Below, piece after piece: positions 15,432 through 29,033 of a stretch of DNA of 64,000 bases (its first letter is position 1; each line of letters opens with the position of its first letter). A program made the translations under genes and the position numbers. A model generated the notes under the pieces. It was given only the letters and a program-made list of their open reading frames with translations, searched no databases and was not told the origin of the DNA. Origin of the DNA: Anoplopoma fimbria (lineage: Eukaryota > Chordata > Actinopteri > Perciformes > Anoplopomatidae); assembly GCF_027596085.1 (NCBI RefSeq), contig NC_072464.1:18904624-18968623 (forward strand), read 5' to 3'.

Positions 15432-15476
15432 AAGGTTGGCATGCTAACTGACCATGCCAGTTAGCATGCCAACCTT
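15432..15476. repeat. Perfect inverted repeat, 19-bp arms and 7-base loop
   Basis: The arm AAGGTTGGCATGCTAACTG (15432-15450) is followed by accatgc and then by its exact reverse complement (15458-15476). The gcatgctaac core is shared with the common GCTAAC-rich fish repeats, so this may be a remnant of such an element. There is no T-run or gene next to it to suggest a terminator. Confidence 0.95.
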
Positions 15477-16142
15477 GCTAACTGCATACATACTTGTAAC
15501 ACCTGTTACACACTACACACACATTAAATCACGTAAGGAAGACAAATGTTAAAGGAAAACATACATACATGTCATTAAATACACTTTAAATACTGTTTAT
15601 AAAAAGACAAAGAACAACCAGCCACCCCACTGGATGTTAAGTCATTAGCCAAGACCCAGAATGGGTCAAAAGCTTGTGTCTGGTGGGTTTCCACATGAAC
15701 TGTAAGATTCAAAAGGCCTGTGTCCCAGGATGAGACTGTGTTTCCCAAATATAGGTACCAGGCTCCAAAACACAAATCATCTGCCCAATGTTCATCTGTT
15801 TTATTTATTTATAAACAGACAGACTGACCAGTCATTGCTTTTTTCCTTTTTATCTAAATCAAATTAACTATATTTGTACTGCGTCGCCAGTATAAATCTC
15901 TCTGACCGTTAAGATGTCTAAAATGCCCATAAATTGCTCTGCATGTGGGATGAAGTCTTTGATTTTCGGGGCAGACTAAGTAATGACTTGGGAGTCGTTA
16001 GATGAAGAAGCTAGTGCTGACCCGCTTTGAGGGGGAAGGCCATGTGCTGCAGCCAAATAATAGGGTGAGGTCGGCTGGAAGATCAGGTGAATGAGTGGTT
16101 GTCACTTTTGAGGATCAAAAGAAGATTATTTGTTAAATGATC

Positions 16143-16170
16143 CACACACACACACACACACACACACACA
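16143..16170. repeat. (CA)n microsatellite, 28 bp
   Basis: A short uninterrupted CA run. Confidence 0.97.
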
Positions 16171-19100
16171 GGCATGTATGCGTGCCAGCATGGTCACACA
16201 CATTTGCATGACAGCAACACTTTCAGCACACAGTCATAACATGCTGAAGGAAAATGAGAAAATCTCTATAGTTGTGTTAATTGAGTCATTTTCTCTGCTA
16301 AGATTACCAATCTGGTAAGAATAGAGGACACCCTCTCTCTCTTTTCACTGCAGAGACAATTACAGGCATTTTGGTACAAAGAGGCTGGTGTACTATAAAA
16401 TATTTGCAAAAGCTACACTCTAGGAATTATAATGCCACATTCTAGGGAAGATCATGCTTTGTTTTCATGTGTTTTTGATCAATTCAAAACCAGGTGATTT
16501 AACACAAACCAAACAAGCTATTTCATTAGTCTTTCCAGTAAAACCCCTGCAGCTGCTCTATAACTTCTGGTGTTTCTAGCAGCCATACACAGTTGCAAGC
16601 TGTCTCAGTTATTTGGAAACGTTACGGGAACAAGAGCCCGGAGTTACGGTAAGTGTTTGTGTGTGTCTGTGTTGAGTCACCATTCTTAAACCAGTCACAA
16701 AGTGAGGGTCAAAAGTCAATTGAGGTCTCTCTTGCCGGGATGAGAACAACCTTATTTCCTTTATTCCCCAGCTTCTTGTGTGGCGCCTGAGATTGGATAC
16801 ATTGGAAGAGAGAGAGAGAGAGGGAGTCAAGCAAAGGATGGATTGAGAAAATAAAAGTTCATTTTGAAGCCTTATCATCAGGGTGTTTAACAGCCCCTCA
16901 CTCGCAGACAGGGGTCGGAGCTGTAATGACACAATTGTATCCAGATGATCGTGATGGAGGGGAGGATCTCTTTAAAGTCTTTTCTCACAGGAGCTTTTTT
17001 ACGTGTGTTGACAAATTGGTGTGTAACATGTGATTGAGATAAGAATCATTATTAAACTTTGCTTTCATCATCTGTTGATCGAACATAATGAACCCATGCT
17101 TCTACATCAGGGTGTCCAGATTCTCAGGAACAACACGTTTTTTTAACTTATATTTGTACTTTTGCTAAATTTGTGTGAATTCATTTACATTTCTGCCAAT
17201 TCAAAATTCTCATTGGAGCTACAATTTCTCTGCAGCTGACTGCTTCTATTTGATGAAGTGAGAAAGAGAAAGAACAAAGCTTAACATTAACTGAGAAAAG
17301 ATGGGGAAATCTTAATGAAAATAGTAGTTTAACATCTAGAAGGCAATCTGTCACTTTCTTGTGAGTCAAGTTGCTTGTTTTCTTCAGAGATTTGTGGTGA
17401 CCCTAACTCTAACCTTAACCAAATTGTTTAAGTGTTCTAAGGTTTCTTACCGTAATAACATCTTTAACCAAAGTTGTTTTGATTGCCTAAATGTAGCCTT
17501 GACACATAATGAGCTGAAAATGGACTGTCCAATTCATTATGTAAACACATAATCCCTCTTCGAGTAAGGGGAGCATAATCATGAGATTCTCTGTTTCAGA
17601 TTTGATCCTCATTTCACAACCGATTTCGACACCGTGGGACTGAGAGAATGATGACATCTCATTTAGAGCCTCTCTTGAAAAACAAATTTTGCACCAACTT
17701 GGAGTAAAACATATCACTCAGGAGCCAGCCATCTAGCTCAATTTTCATCTTTTTTCATTTTCTGGAGTTATTTTGAACTTTAAATCACTGCATTGGAAAG
17801 AAGAACACAGCTGGCTGTCTCTGAAATATACAGTAGTTGGTTATCATGATGCTTTTTTTGGTCTTGGATCTATGTGAGGTTATGTTACGGTTGAAATCAG
17901 GGCCATTCGTAGCCATAGCAACCGCACAAGACAGAGACGCTGATGAAAAGTGTGATCATGGCTGTGTGTGAGTGTGTGCGCACATGTGGTATCATGGGAA
18001 GGTTTTATCGAGCGGACTAGAGGTCCAGGCTGAGGGGTGAGACGTTGAAAACTTGGTCAATATTTCCATTAAGTCAAACGGTTACTTCACTCCCCACTGG
18101 CCCTCCATTTAGCTACCATGAGTGTAGTGTGGCTCTAGCTAACAGAGACATATACTTGCAGGAACATGTAATAGGTACTTCTTAATAATTAATAAAAAAC
18201 TGTGTTAAACACAAATATGTATAATTATTAGACACTATATTTACCACTGCTTCACATAGAGACTACTGTTATGGATCATAATATCTGCGTTTGGTGTTAA
18301 TGTTAGATATTTTAATGTCAAGAATTATTTTGAAGATTTTTTTATTCCAACATTAAGAATCATTCTTGCACTGTAGAATGATGGATTCCAGCTCATTGTT
18401 TATTTCCATTTTCTCTTCAATCTTCCCTGCAGTCTGCACTATTTGTAATTTGTAATAAAGTAGAAATATCATAAACACAATGACAATTTATTTTATGAAA
18501 AATATTATCAGAAAACCAAACACAGTTTAATTAATCAAAATTAAAGAATGCTTTTAAATGGGTAAGCTCATTCATATAGCTTAGTTTAAGTCCATGTGGG
18601 ACTCTAATAAATAAACTATGGCACATTTAAAGATTAACTACATGTAAAAGCATGTTTTAATGTGTAGGAAAACAATTGTCCATAAGACATCTGCCCAAAG
18701 GCAGCACCTGCATGTTATTGGCTCCATAAAGCCACCATTAACACCCTCCAAACATCAGCAGGTAATTTATTGCTTTAATTACAGACAGAAAGAATACCAG
18801 AAAGAGTTTATAACCACTCTAATAGGTGTGACCCCTGCAGGTCCTCTGAGGGGTCAAAGAGGGTCACCATCACTCTTCACCAAACGGGGTCAGGGCCTGG
18901 GAATCTGAAGTGGATTCAAGGCTTCACAGGTTTGAGTTTGAGGTGAAAACATCTGCAGAAGCTACATGTGATATTGAATAAGTACACTCTTCTATAGCTA
19001 AATGATGATTCATTCGAAATTACTTAAAAGGCCAAATTAGGACATAAAGGAAGAGGAAGCTGCTTGGACTCCCTTGAAATCTTTGAACTTGAAAGATATA

Positions 19101-19739
19101 TTAGTTTAAGGTACCAGGGAGTACAAGATAAAATTAAATCAGGCGAAGTAAATGCACAAATATGTGTTAATAAATATCAAAGGTAAGTGCCACAGCAACA
19201 TTTCAAGCATATATTTGTTGTCGAAGATAATTATTAGTTGTATTTAATATTGGGTCAGGAGACCCTGAGGTCTGAAGAATAAAATCACACCATATTTTCC
19301 TGTTTATTAGAGTTAAATAATGTGCTATTAAAGAAAAAAAGTGAGATCAGTTATATATAAAAAAGGTTAAAAATCACATTTATGTCTCAAGTAAAACTGA
19401 TAAAGTAAGTCAAATCTGGAGAGTCCTGCATTCCAGCTCTTCAGTGACAAAGTCAAGAAATAGAACTACAACACAACAACCAAAACAGCTGCAAAATGCG
19501 TAAAACATCATGCATTAAACATTTTAAATATGGTATTTAATGCTCGTCTTTGATGATAGTTCAAATTCTTGATGCATTCCTTTCCCACGGCATTTTTTTT
19601 AGATTCCCAAAAAATTCTAAAACCAACCAAGACCACAGTAACATCAACCAGATTTAACCAGCAAAGATTCCTAGATGAAAAAACATTATTGGTTTGAACC
19701 CCTGCATGGTTCCATATGTTCATGGTAAGCCTCAGCATG

Positions 19740-19769
19740 CATCTGTTTGTGTGTGTGTTTGTTTGTCTG

Positions 19770-19800
<31 letters not shown>

Positions 19801-19802
19801 TT
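19740..19802. repeat. (GT)n-rich imperfect microsatellite
   Basis: The pattern gtttgtgtgtgtgtttgttt leads into a TG run of about 27 bases; a second small TG stretch lies at 19911-19940. Confidence 0.9.
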
Positions 19803-21299
19803 GTTTATGTGGTTTGCCAGTGCATTTGCATATACAGTTGTCTGTGTATGTGTTTTACTTGCATATTAGTGTTCATTCGTGCTACATTTATGTTCCAAAA
19901 GGCTCACAGGCGTGTGTGTGTTTGTGCTTGTGTGTGTGTTAGATGCTGTGGGTGAGCAGGGTGGGGCAAAGGACCCTGATGTGGTTGCCTCTGAGCTACT
20001 TCAACACATGGTGACGGGGGCATGAGGCTCCACGCATCACCAGAAATGTCTGGGAATCCTCTGTATGCACAGTATGATTTTTGATGGGCCGATGTGGCCA
20101 CACTGATCATTATGTATTTGTGTGTCGATGACGATGGCCTGGGAATATTTGCTCCAGATACAAGGAGCAGCTGCCCCTCTAACCCCCAATGGTACACCGC
20201 CATCACTATCAATCTCTCTGGGAACGTATCTCTCTTTCACTGTATGCATATGGACTTCTGTGTTTATGTGTTTGTCATGTTTTTCCATCATAAATATGTT
20301 CCCTTTGTATATGAAAGGAATGTTTAAACAGACATTAAATACAACACAATAATAAAATGCACCACATCTATATTGCTATATTTATGGAGGTATAATTTCA
20401 CAAACATAGGTGCTGGATTTTCTGTCTCTATCCTTCAGGACATACCCTTAGCAGAAGTGTGTCTGTGTCCTGTAAAACAAAATCAATGCTGTAATGTCTT
20501 ACAACATTAGTGATTTAACTAAGTTAGTATTATTTCTTAATTCATTCCATTGTTTTGCCTTTTGTTTAGTTGTGTTGTGTTTTCCTATATAGCAACAGAG
20601 TGACTCAAGTCCAGCTTGTGTTCATTGTGGCAGAGGCTGGTACGACATCTCATGTTTCCCTGGATGACGGCTTTCTGTCCCTTGAACCGAACAAATTGTC
20701 CGTTTTATTAGGTTGACTTGTTTCCTTTTTCTTTAAGGTTTTATAAGTTAGGACTCTGTGAATTACATATGCAAACACTCACCTTGGTTAGCCATTCGTA
20801 ACGTAATGTATGAGCCGGAAAACACACAGAAACAACACTCTTACATCTACATAACGGGACTAACTGATACTGAGACGTATTAGTCATCCATGGAAGATGG
20901 AAACCAACATCAGTCACGTTCAAAATGTAACTTAGTAAACATGACTTTCAGTTAAACATATGACTACGACCTGCTCTTCAGCGAGCAAAAGCATATCTGT
21001 GTGTGCTAATACACTGTACATTACAGCGTGTTTGTCTAGACAGAACAGTCCCATTCATGTCTGGGTGTACATGTTTCTGCACTGTTTAGTAAGAGCTTCA
21101 GGCAAATATATATAAATAAATATAAATAACTGCACCTGCATGTGTGTGAAAGCAGAGAGCAGGCTTTAATGAGAAAATCTACATTGCTGCAGTCAAGCCC
21201 GTAGTTGGTAGGACTTATATACCATTTCCAAAATAACTTTGTTAAGTGTCGTGGTATCATATATCTGTTTCACAACACACAACTCTGTAAATTGTGGCT

Positions 21300-21605
21300 A
21301 TGACACATGTCGAGGTTCTCCGCGCGGTTCCGTGGCGGTTCCCCGAGCGGTTCCTCGAGCGGTTCTCGTGGTGTTCACTCTCCGAGCAGCTGCACAGAAT
21401 CGGGGCCAATCCGCCGCCGACATGACTGTTCTGCTTCCAGAAGTCAACCAACCCAGGCAAATGGAGTTCAGCTTTTCCAGGGATCTCGAGCTCCCGGGAT
21501 CAAACATCGTTGCTAACAGGCGCCCCGGCAGGCAGGCAGCGGTCACCACAGCACCGGCCCCTGGGCCAGAGGGAAACACCCTCCCTGTGGCTTCCCTCTC
21601 CTGAC
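21300..21605. other. Isolated GC/CpG-rich patch
   Basis: The patch has many CpGs and a short tandem motif gcggttcc repeated four times with 11-12 base spacing (21328-21370). Frames on both strands are open (plus 21239-21604, minus 21579-21298), as GC-rich DNA tends to be. Neither translation is recognised. It could be a small CpG island with an unannotated start site, or a foreign or retroposed fragment. Confidence 0.35.
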
Positions 21606-24600
21606 AAATATTAAAGACCTGGCCTTCCCCTTTGGCCGTGTCTGCTATACTTTATTGGCATGCCATTTCGTGGTGGTGTAAATAAAAAATAAATCGATAT
21701 CATCTTGCACTCGAAAGTGTACAAATCTTAGAATCTATTTAAATCCAAAAATACAACCAAACACAAGCATCAACATCTGCGGAACCTCTCTCATTCGCTT
21801 ACTTTTATTTATTTATTTACCAGTTATAGGCTTCTTCCCCAACTATTTAAACATGAGAATACATTTTCTTGAAAGGGTTTAACAGTAATCATTGCAGAGA
21901 TTTCCATCATCAGCTTCAACTGAGTGCTCTCTTGACCCTTGTTGAGGTATCTCTCCCTCTCTTTGGCCTTGCTCCTCTCTTTCTTCCCTCCCTCTCTTTC
22001 TCTGACAGGGTTACAGGATTAGTAGCTGATTCTTCAAAGGCAGGGCATATGCGTGCAGATTTACTACAAACACACAGGATAATTGCACCGAGGGCCGAGG
22101 ATTTACACTCCGACAACTTAGAATCACAGGACACTTCACTGACTGCTGTTAAAGTTTCATTGTTACCTTTTGCCGGCTTGACTAAAAACTGAATGTACTT
22201 AATCCATTGTTCAAGTTCAGACTTAATTTTCAAGCTGAATCATTATGTGACTCATAAAACATTTGCGTGTGGCAACTCCCTCCTTCTCTAAATCCTCAAA
22301 GAAAATATACTAATTTAGCCACATTGCACTTAGGTGATGAAGTGTATAAAAGAGGCATTAAAAAGAAATACCCCATCACTGTCGGTGTAAGGGGCTATAT
22401 TGAGCGTGGAGGAGGCATATGGGAGGTAGTGGCGTAATGGAGTGATGTGAAGAGAACCCCTTGTGTCTTTTGCATTCTGTCACCAGGTGATGTTTCAGTT
22501 CCTTCACTTTACCTTCGCTTCCAGCAGCTTGGGTGTAATAAAAACTTCTGTAAACAATCATATCGTGGAAAAGTAGGGCAGCGTGAGACAGAAAGTGAGA
22601 GGTGAGAAAAGAAAGGTGAGGGGAGTTCATGAAGAAGGTCGCCTTTGTGAGAGCACTTTTTTTTAAGGATAGTATGAGAGAGAGAGTGGCTGACTGAAAA
22701 AAAAAAAGTACCACAAAGTTTAAAAGTCGAGCTCATTTTATCCTATTGCAGAAGAAGACATCTGGATGGCAGGTGTTAGAGCCAGCTGCGGTAGAAAGAG
22801 GAGATGGTGGAGGAGCATAGAGAACTCCTCCCTCTACAGGTCATTTTGAAGCATTGCAGTTTAGTGTTGATGACAGGGACAGGTTGAGACATGTCCAGGC
22901 AAAGACTATTCAAACCAAGGACTGATCACCCCCCTTGAGTAACCTCAGTGAAGATCAAAGATTTAAAAAAAAGTCATGGAGCACAGCCACAAGTAAGGTG
23001 AGGATTTGGAGAATTAAAGCATGATGTTTAGGAAGCCTGGTCCCAGTGGACAGAGGTTAAAACTAGTGAAACTTTGATTACACCAAATCTGTATGTTTTA
23101 GCCTGAGATGCTGTTGACCCCGGGAATGTCGGTCTCTGCAAGTGATGTAATGCCAGGGTTATACATCCCACACCAGTGGGAAAAGGAACATAAAATGGAG
23201 TGCAATGTTGTAAAACACAATGGAGCATTTTTATGGCTTCATGAAAAACAGTTGAATGTTGCGGACATGTGGTCTCCACACACTCCAGAATTTGGTTGAT
23301 GTACAGTTAATGCCACTGGAAAATGGAATGAACCATGTTGGGTGTTAGACGAAATCCCTTTCCCTCGTTCTGTTCTCTTTATTACAAACAATGTCTAGTT
23401 GCCCTAGCAGCACTGCTGAGACACAAGCAATTCACATTAAAGTCATGGTGAAAAACTGTCTCAGCATGACACCGTGTGTCCTAAGTAAAAAATACCAAAG
23501 GTTGAATTTATCCTATCTTGTAAAGATTCCCTGTCCTTTCGTGTGTTTGTGTTGTTTCTCTCCTGTACATCTCCAGTATACAGCATTTGAATGAACAACT
23601 AGAACATATACAGAAAATATAGTGGTACATAAATTGTCTAAGTACTATAGTGGCAATAAATCATCAGATAAACCTGTAATATGAGTGACCCAGATAGTTT
23701 AAAAACCTCTAAAATGAACCCTTAAAAGTGTATACTCCAAAATCATGATGTACACTATCATAAAGAATAAAAATGTTCTTCTGTATATATTTACAATTCC
23801 TGACTTTCTTATATTTACATCTTAAAACATGTATTGCACAAAGAGCACCTTTTTTTCCTCATAAATTAGGTTTTTCAACTTTCAAGGTCAGGCCCCTGCT
23901 ACACTTTGAGCTACTGTGTTCATGAGGAAAAGATGAATGTCACCAAGAGACACCCTTGCTGCGCACCAAAGCATGCCACCTCGTAAAAGAAAGCTTCACA
24001 AAGGAAGCATCAACCTTTACTTAATAAAGCTAGTCAATCACTGTGTTGACGCTGCCAGAGCTAAATTGTTTCACAAGGAACGTCTGTTTTGTCTTGTGCA
24101 GCCGGACCACAATGATATGATCACAGCAAAATAAGAAACAAAAGTTAACAGCTAAATTGAGGCATTAAATAAAGCAAGATGTGCCTTGGGCCCTTCACAC
24201 TTCGATCAAGTTTAGTGAAGTCACTGGGGCGTAAGGACTTTGAAGTTCAAGCATTTGTTAAATACGAGTCATCTAATGTTTAATCAAACTGTCACATTCA
24301 AACATTCAACATTACTGTTCCATAGGCGTTTTTTTGTGCATGTATTGTCCCCCAGACAAAACAGCAAATTCAATCATCTAATTATCCTATTGAATAAGTG
24401 GTTTGTGATATTGGTTTCGGTTAAGACACACAACGGCCAAAAGTTTGGCTTTTTGTTTTGTAAGTGTCTTACCATGGATATGTACACAGTGCAAAGCCGA
24501 AAACAATTATGTGGAAGATGGAGAATGCCTTGTTTTTATGGTTACTGACCACGGTATTCATTCAGCTGTTGTAGATGTTGTAGATGTGAAAGATAGGGCC

Positions 24601-25523
24601 AACCTCAACATTGATCAAAGATTTTGATTTGGACCTCGCATACAGAAAAAAAAAAAGGACATGTGATTATCCTTACTGTGTTATGACATATGAATCCTTA
24701 CAAAAGTCTTAGCCTGACTTTTTTTTTTATACTGTACATCACAGAGATAATCCTCACATGGAGATGTCTTAACAGTGATTATGTTTAATCCACTCTTCTG
24801 TATGTGTAGTTAATAACCATGAAAGTTTTTACAGCTCATTAAATACTGACAGTCAAGAAGTTATGACTTAGTACAGCGTATGTGTGTGCGTCTATACACA
24901 CACAAGCACATGTAAAAAATACTTGACGGTATATGCAATATATTTTTGCAAATAGTGTCTGCACATTGATGTGTGTGTGTGTGTGCTTCCATACGTGTGT
25001 TCCTGTACGTGAATTAGTGTGTTTGCACATTCCTGGCCCCCGAAAAACCATGTTTAATAAGCTTTACTTTGACATGCCCTTAAGATGAACTTGCAAATCA
25101 GCATCGTTTGACTTCTTAGCTTTTGACATGGCTGCCAGTCAGCATCAGTGGTTGGATGAAACCAGAGCTGCTGCCCTCAGAGGATCTTCTCTCACCCTTT
25201 CCCCCCCCCTCTGTCTTGTTCTTTCTGTTTCTCTCTTGGCTGTTCTCTGCTCTGGCCAGGTAAATCTGTTTCATATGACTTTGCAAAAGGGGCCCTCCAC
25301 AAAGGTTAACGCCAAAGGTGGAACACCGTGTATATCTAGATTCTGCAAGTTAATCACTAGTATTTGATTAAGGTTAAATAAAAAAACAACACGCTAATGA
25401 ATAACCATGAAAACTAAAACAGAATATTTATTTACACATGTTGGGCAGCAAAGAGATTTCAAGAGTTAGATGAGAAGCTCGACACCATTATCATGCCTGT
25501 ACGATGAAGATACAGTCAGCTCC

Positions 25524-25771
25524 GGCTAGGTTAGCTTAGCATATAGACGGAAAACAACTAGCTTGTCTTTGTCCAAAGGCGACAACATAACACGTTAGAC
25601 AGAACTGAAGTGTAAAAACATTTTAACACCTTGGTTTATCCAAATGAAACAAATAGTATATGTGTTAATTAGTGAGCATTAGAGGTGCTGGTAGGCAGAT
25701 TTTATTAGATTTGGACAGGCTAGCTGTTTTTCTCTGTCTACAGCCTTTGTACAAAGCTAAGATAACTAGCC
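25524..25771. mobile_element. Foldback/MITE-like element with inverted ends of about 55-63 bp
   Basis: The left end begins ggctaggttagcttagcat and reaches tgtccaaagg. The right end, read on the minus strand, begins GGCTAGTTATCTTAGC and reaches CCTGTCCAAATC, giving imperfect terminal inverted repeats. The inside holds gagcattagaggtgctggta. I recognise this as a decayed, shortened copy of a very common teleost dispersed repeat of nonautonomous type. No coding sequence is inside. Confidence 0.7.
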
Positions 25772-27858
25772 AACATCTTTTGGCTCAGCCTGTGCTCATT
25801 CCCACAGCATCAAATACCAAAACTTTATCAGGCCTCTGGGCGTCTGACGCACAAGGCACCCTTTAGTTCATGGTCACCTAGTGCGTCTTCATGAGACGCA
25901 TTAGTCTTTTAAGTAACCACATATAAAATGCATCATTATTAGTCGCTCTGAGAAACCTCTCTGGAAACAGGGTGACGTATTTGTTTGTGTGTGTTTGTTT
26001 GTGTCCCAGTTTTGTAAAAAGAAAATTAACGTGTTTTCCGTACTTCTTTTACATTAATTACGTTTTACTTAATTTACGTCTCAACCATAATGTTGACTTT
26101 TTCCTCAAATGACTTAATTGAGAATGTTAACCATGTGTTTACTGCATCCGTAGTGGAGCTTCATAGTTTGACGCACTTGGCTACCCAGTGCATTAGAAAG
26201 TAATGCCAAAGGTCCTGATCAAATGTCAGTATGTGATGGGTTTTGATGAGAACGTGCGGGTTAGCTGTAGCTTGCTGTTGTTGGTATCAACCTGATTCTC
26301 AGCAGGAAAGCAAGTTTCCCAAAACGTCAAACTATTGCTTCAGGGCTAATCTGAAAAAAAAAAAGAAACTGAGTTGTAGAAATAATTACACTTTGGATAT
26401 ATGATTTCGATCTTTAGATTAAACGTAACTAAAACCAGTACTGGTAATAGTATATCATAGTCAACCCCTACATTTCTGACCTGTATACACTGACCTGTTC
26501 AAGCAATCCTTCCAATAATCCAAACCCATAAATTATTTTAGATTCTCTGTTTTCAGGGCTTTTATTTCTAAAGCCACAAATTGGCAAATGGGAAATGATA
26601 GCTGGTTGTTGCCGGTTACAAAAGGTGAAAGGTTAAGGAATGCCTCTCGCTGTCATGTTGTTTTCAGAGCAGACCAGTGAAAGAACCGCTCACTCCAGGA
26701 TACTTGCAACATGCTTGTCTTAGCCAGGAATCAAACAATGATGATTTGGCTCCGTCTTGTTTGACTCTTGTCTCTCTGTCTGTGCCTTCTCTTTCACTCC
26801 CAACGTTTTATCTCAGTGCTCTCTAACTTTTTGACTTTAACTTTATTGCTGGTTTGTCTCTGTCTCCCTCTGGCTTTGTCTCTGTGCCTCTGTCTCCACT
26901 TTTTTCTCTCAGTCAGTGTTTCTTTCTCTACTTTTAACCTCCTCACATTTCACTGGTTCAGTTGCTGCTGTATGCTTTAACAGATTGTTCTGTCTGAAGT
27001 AGTCTAAGACTATCTGAGAGCCAACCAAACATTAATTGTCCAAGAGCATGCATGCACAGACACACACATACCCGTGCAAGTACAGTCATATTTGCTTATT
27101 CAAACTTGATCAGAGAGCAAAGGGAGATTTGACAAGTTTAGATGTTCTCACAGATATTTTCATGAAGACTAAGCTGACAAAAAATCTAAGATCCAGGGTC
27201 TCTGAACCAGAAATCATCTTTGGCAGCTTTTCTCTCTCCAGAAAATGACATTTTAGCCCATACTTGGTGTCAGATATCATCCACATCTCACTGATCAAGT
27301 AGTTATTCCACAGCTCATCTCTGTCATACACAACCCCTTTTTTTCCCTGTTTCACTCTCTTTCTCTATCCATCTCTTTTTTTCCCCCACACTCTCAAATT
27401 ATGGAGAGCGACTGAGCCAAAGACGATCAGAGAACACAGGGCAGCTTAACCCCAAAAACCCAAAGAGCATGATAAGTAGCCTTACACGATGGTCAGATAT
27501 TATCATATTCATGCCTCATTCATAACAGACAAACTGATCAAAAAACCTTGAGTTGCTCTTAAAGGTCAAACTTGGGGTTCACTGTAGGTCAACGCAACCC
27601 ATGAAAGCTGAGGGTCATGGGAAGCTGCAGTTCTTGGCTCGATTGGATAGGAACTTCACTGACAGGTTCTCTTGGAGGATGTTTGTAAAATGGCCGACCA
27701 CTGATACCACAGCAAAGAGCAGCACTCGGAGACTGTGCCGTGCATCGTGGGCCAAGGACATGGCGAGCACAGCATGACCAATGATCTGAACCAGGGAGGA
27801 GGCACTGAGAAAGGAGTGGAAGAGCGTGGCCTTTACTCTGGGTTTGGAGTAGGAAAGG

Positions 27859-27860
<2 letters not shown>

Positions 27861-27945
<85 letters not shown>
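27861..27945. repeat. (GT)n microsatellite, about 85 bp
   Basis: An uninterrupted GT run, next to a GC-balanced block (27590-27850) for which I see no function. Confidence 0.99.
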
Positions 27946-27948
<3 letters not shown>

Positions 27949-28584
27949 GAGAGCAGAGAGAGTATGTGCCTGTGTTTTAGTGGGTTGAATTGGTTTGATT
28001 ACATTTGGAGATAGCAATCAGCTCCATTCCACTCGCTGCTTTTATTGTGTTTGATATCCGAAGAGCATCCAGACGGAGCAACTCAACGCGCATAGCATGC
28101 TAATTTACAAACGGACACACACGCACACTAGCACACACACGGTGGCGAGTAATCTCAGACTGAATTTAACAGCCATATTCTGAGTGTTTTCTGTCTGTGT
28201 GCCAACATTTTGTATGTGACGCTAGCAGCACAGGTGAAAAGAAAAAAATAGCCTGGTCTGCTAGAACCATCAGACAGCATTTCATCTATCGCTTGCTTTC
28301 TATTCTCCCTATTTATTTGTCCGTCTGTATTAGTCCTAATATCTCTCTTTTTCGTGGCAAGTGTTTTTCTTTGTAAGTAAACACATTTGGAAATGCTTTG
28401 TCACTGTTTAGGGTGGGAAAGAAGTGTGTGAGTGTGTCTGTGAGTGATTGTGGCGGGGAGGTACTGCTGACACACACACACATGCACACACACACACGCA
28501 CATGTTTGACTCGATGCCGTGGAAACGGGCGATGTTTGGTCCTGATAGTTTCTCTCTCTCTTTAATTGTGGGGAAATGGGTTTC

Positions 28585-28745
28585 AGATGTTACAGCGCGA
28601 CTGATCACTTTGGGCCCCGCTCGGCCCCATCATGTCCTCCCAAACCACATCAAGGAGCACGGGCTGATGTGGGACGATAGCAGCCCAGCGAGGGAGGCCC
28701 AGTGTGGGGCTAAAATGCTCCTCTGGGTGCCCTTGCAATAACAAG
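28585..28745. other. GC-rich, conserved-looking noncoding block
   Basis: About 160 bases (tacagcgcgactgatcactt to tctgggtgcccttgcaataa) are clearly richer in G and C and free of simple repeats within an AT-rich desert. A plus-strand frame is open across it but shows no recognisable protein. It is a candidate enhancer or an old exon. Confidence 0.3.
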
Positions 28746-28946
28746 ATCCACATTAGCAGTAGCCGTGTGATCTGTCTGCTAAGCTGGGCTGTTATGCTGC
28801 CTACTGTGTGATAGAAAAACTAAAAATCTAACATGATTGGAGCAAATGATTTTCATCTGTAGAATGTAGCTTACTTCGATATTTAATGTGAGTAACTTTT
28901 ATTGCTTAAATTAATGCTGGTGTTGGGGGCTTCTCTGTTTGCACAG

Positions 28947-29033
28947 CGGGGGTCAGAGGTCGGGGTCATCTACAGACCTGTATATCAGGAGCCGGCAGAC
29001 ATTCAAGGAGACCAAATACTTGACCGGACATCT
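28947..29033 (+). other. Exon-like segment of unknown gene
   Basis: A good acceptor (ttctctgtttgcacag) and a donor (GTAAGAG) bound 87 bases. The length is a multiple of three and two plus-strand frames are open, one reading RGSEVGVIYRP at its start, the other containing DLYIRSRQTFKETK. The base composition is more balanced than the surroundings. I recognise neither translation and see no partner exon, so it could be an exon of an unrecognised gene or a noncoding RNA, or chance. Confidence 0.25.

Larger units (their letters stand above)
9320..21295. other. Gene-free interval
   Basis: No recognisable coding exon. It contains the AC, CA, GT and CATC microsatellites and the palindrome listed separately, a GA-rich stretch (11560-11760) and a block at about 13760-13930 of more balanced composition that could be an old repeat. 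Confidence 0.7.

Noticed and set aside
21239..21604. 121-codon plus-strand ORF in the CpG-rich patch as a gene
   Set aside because: Both strands are open because of base composition and neither product is recognised; kept only as a finding.
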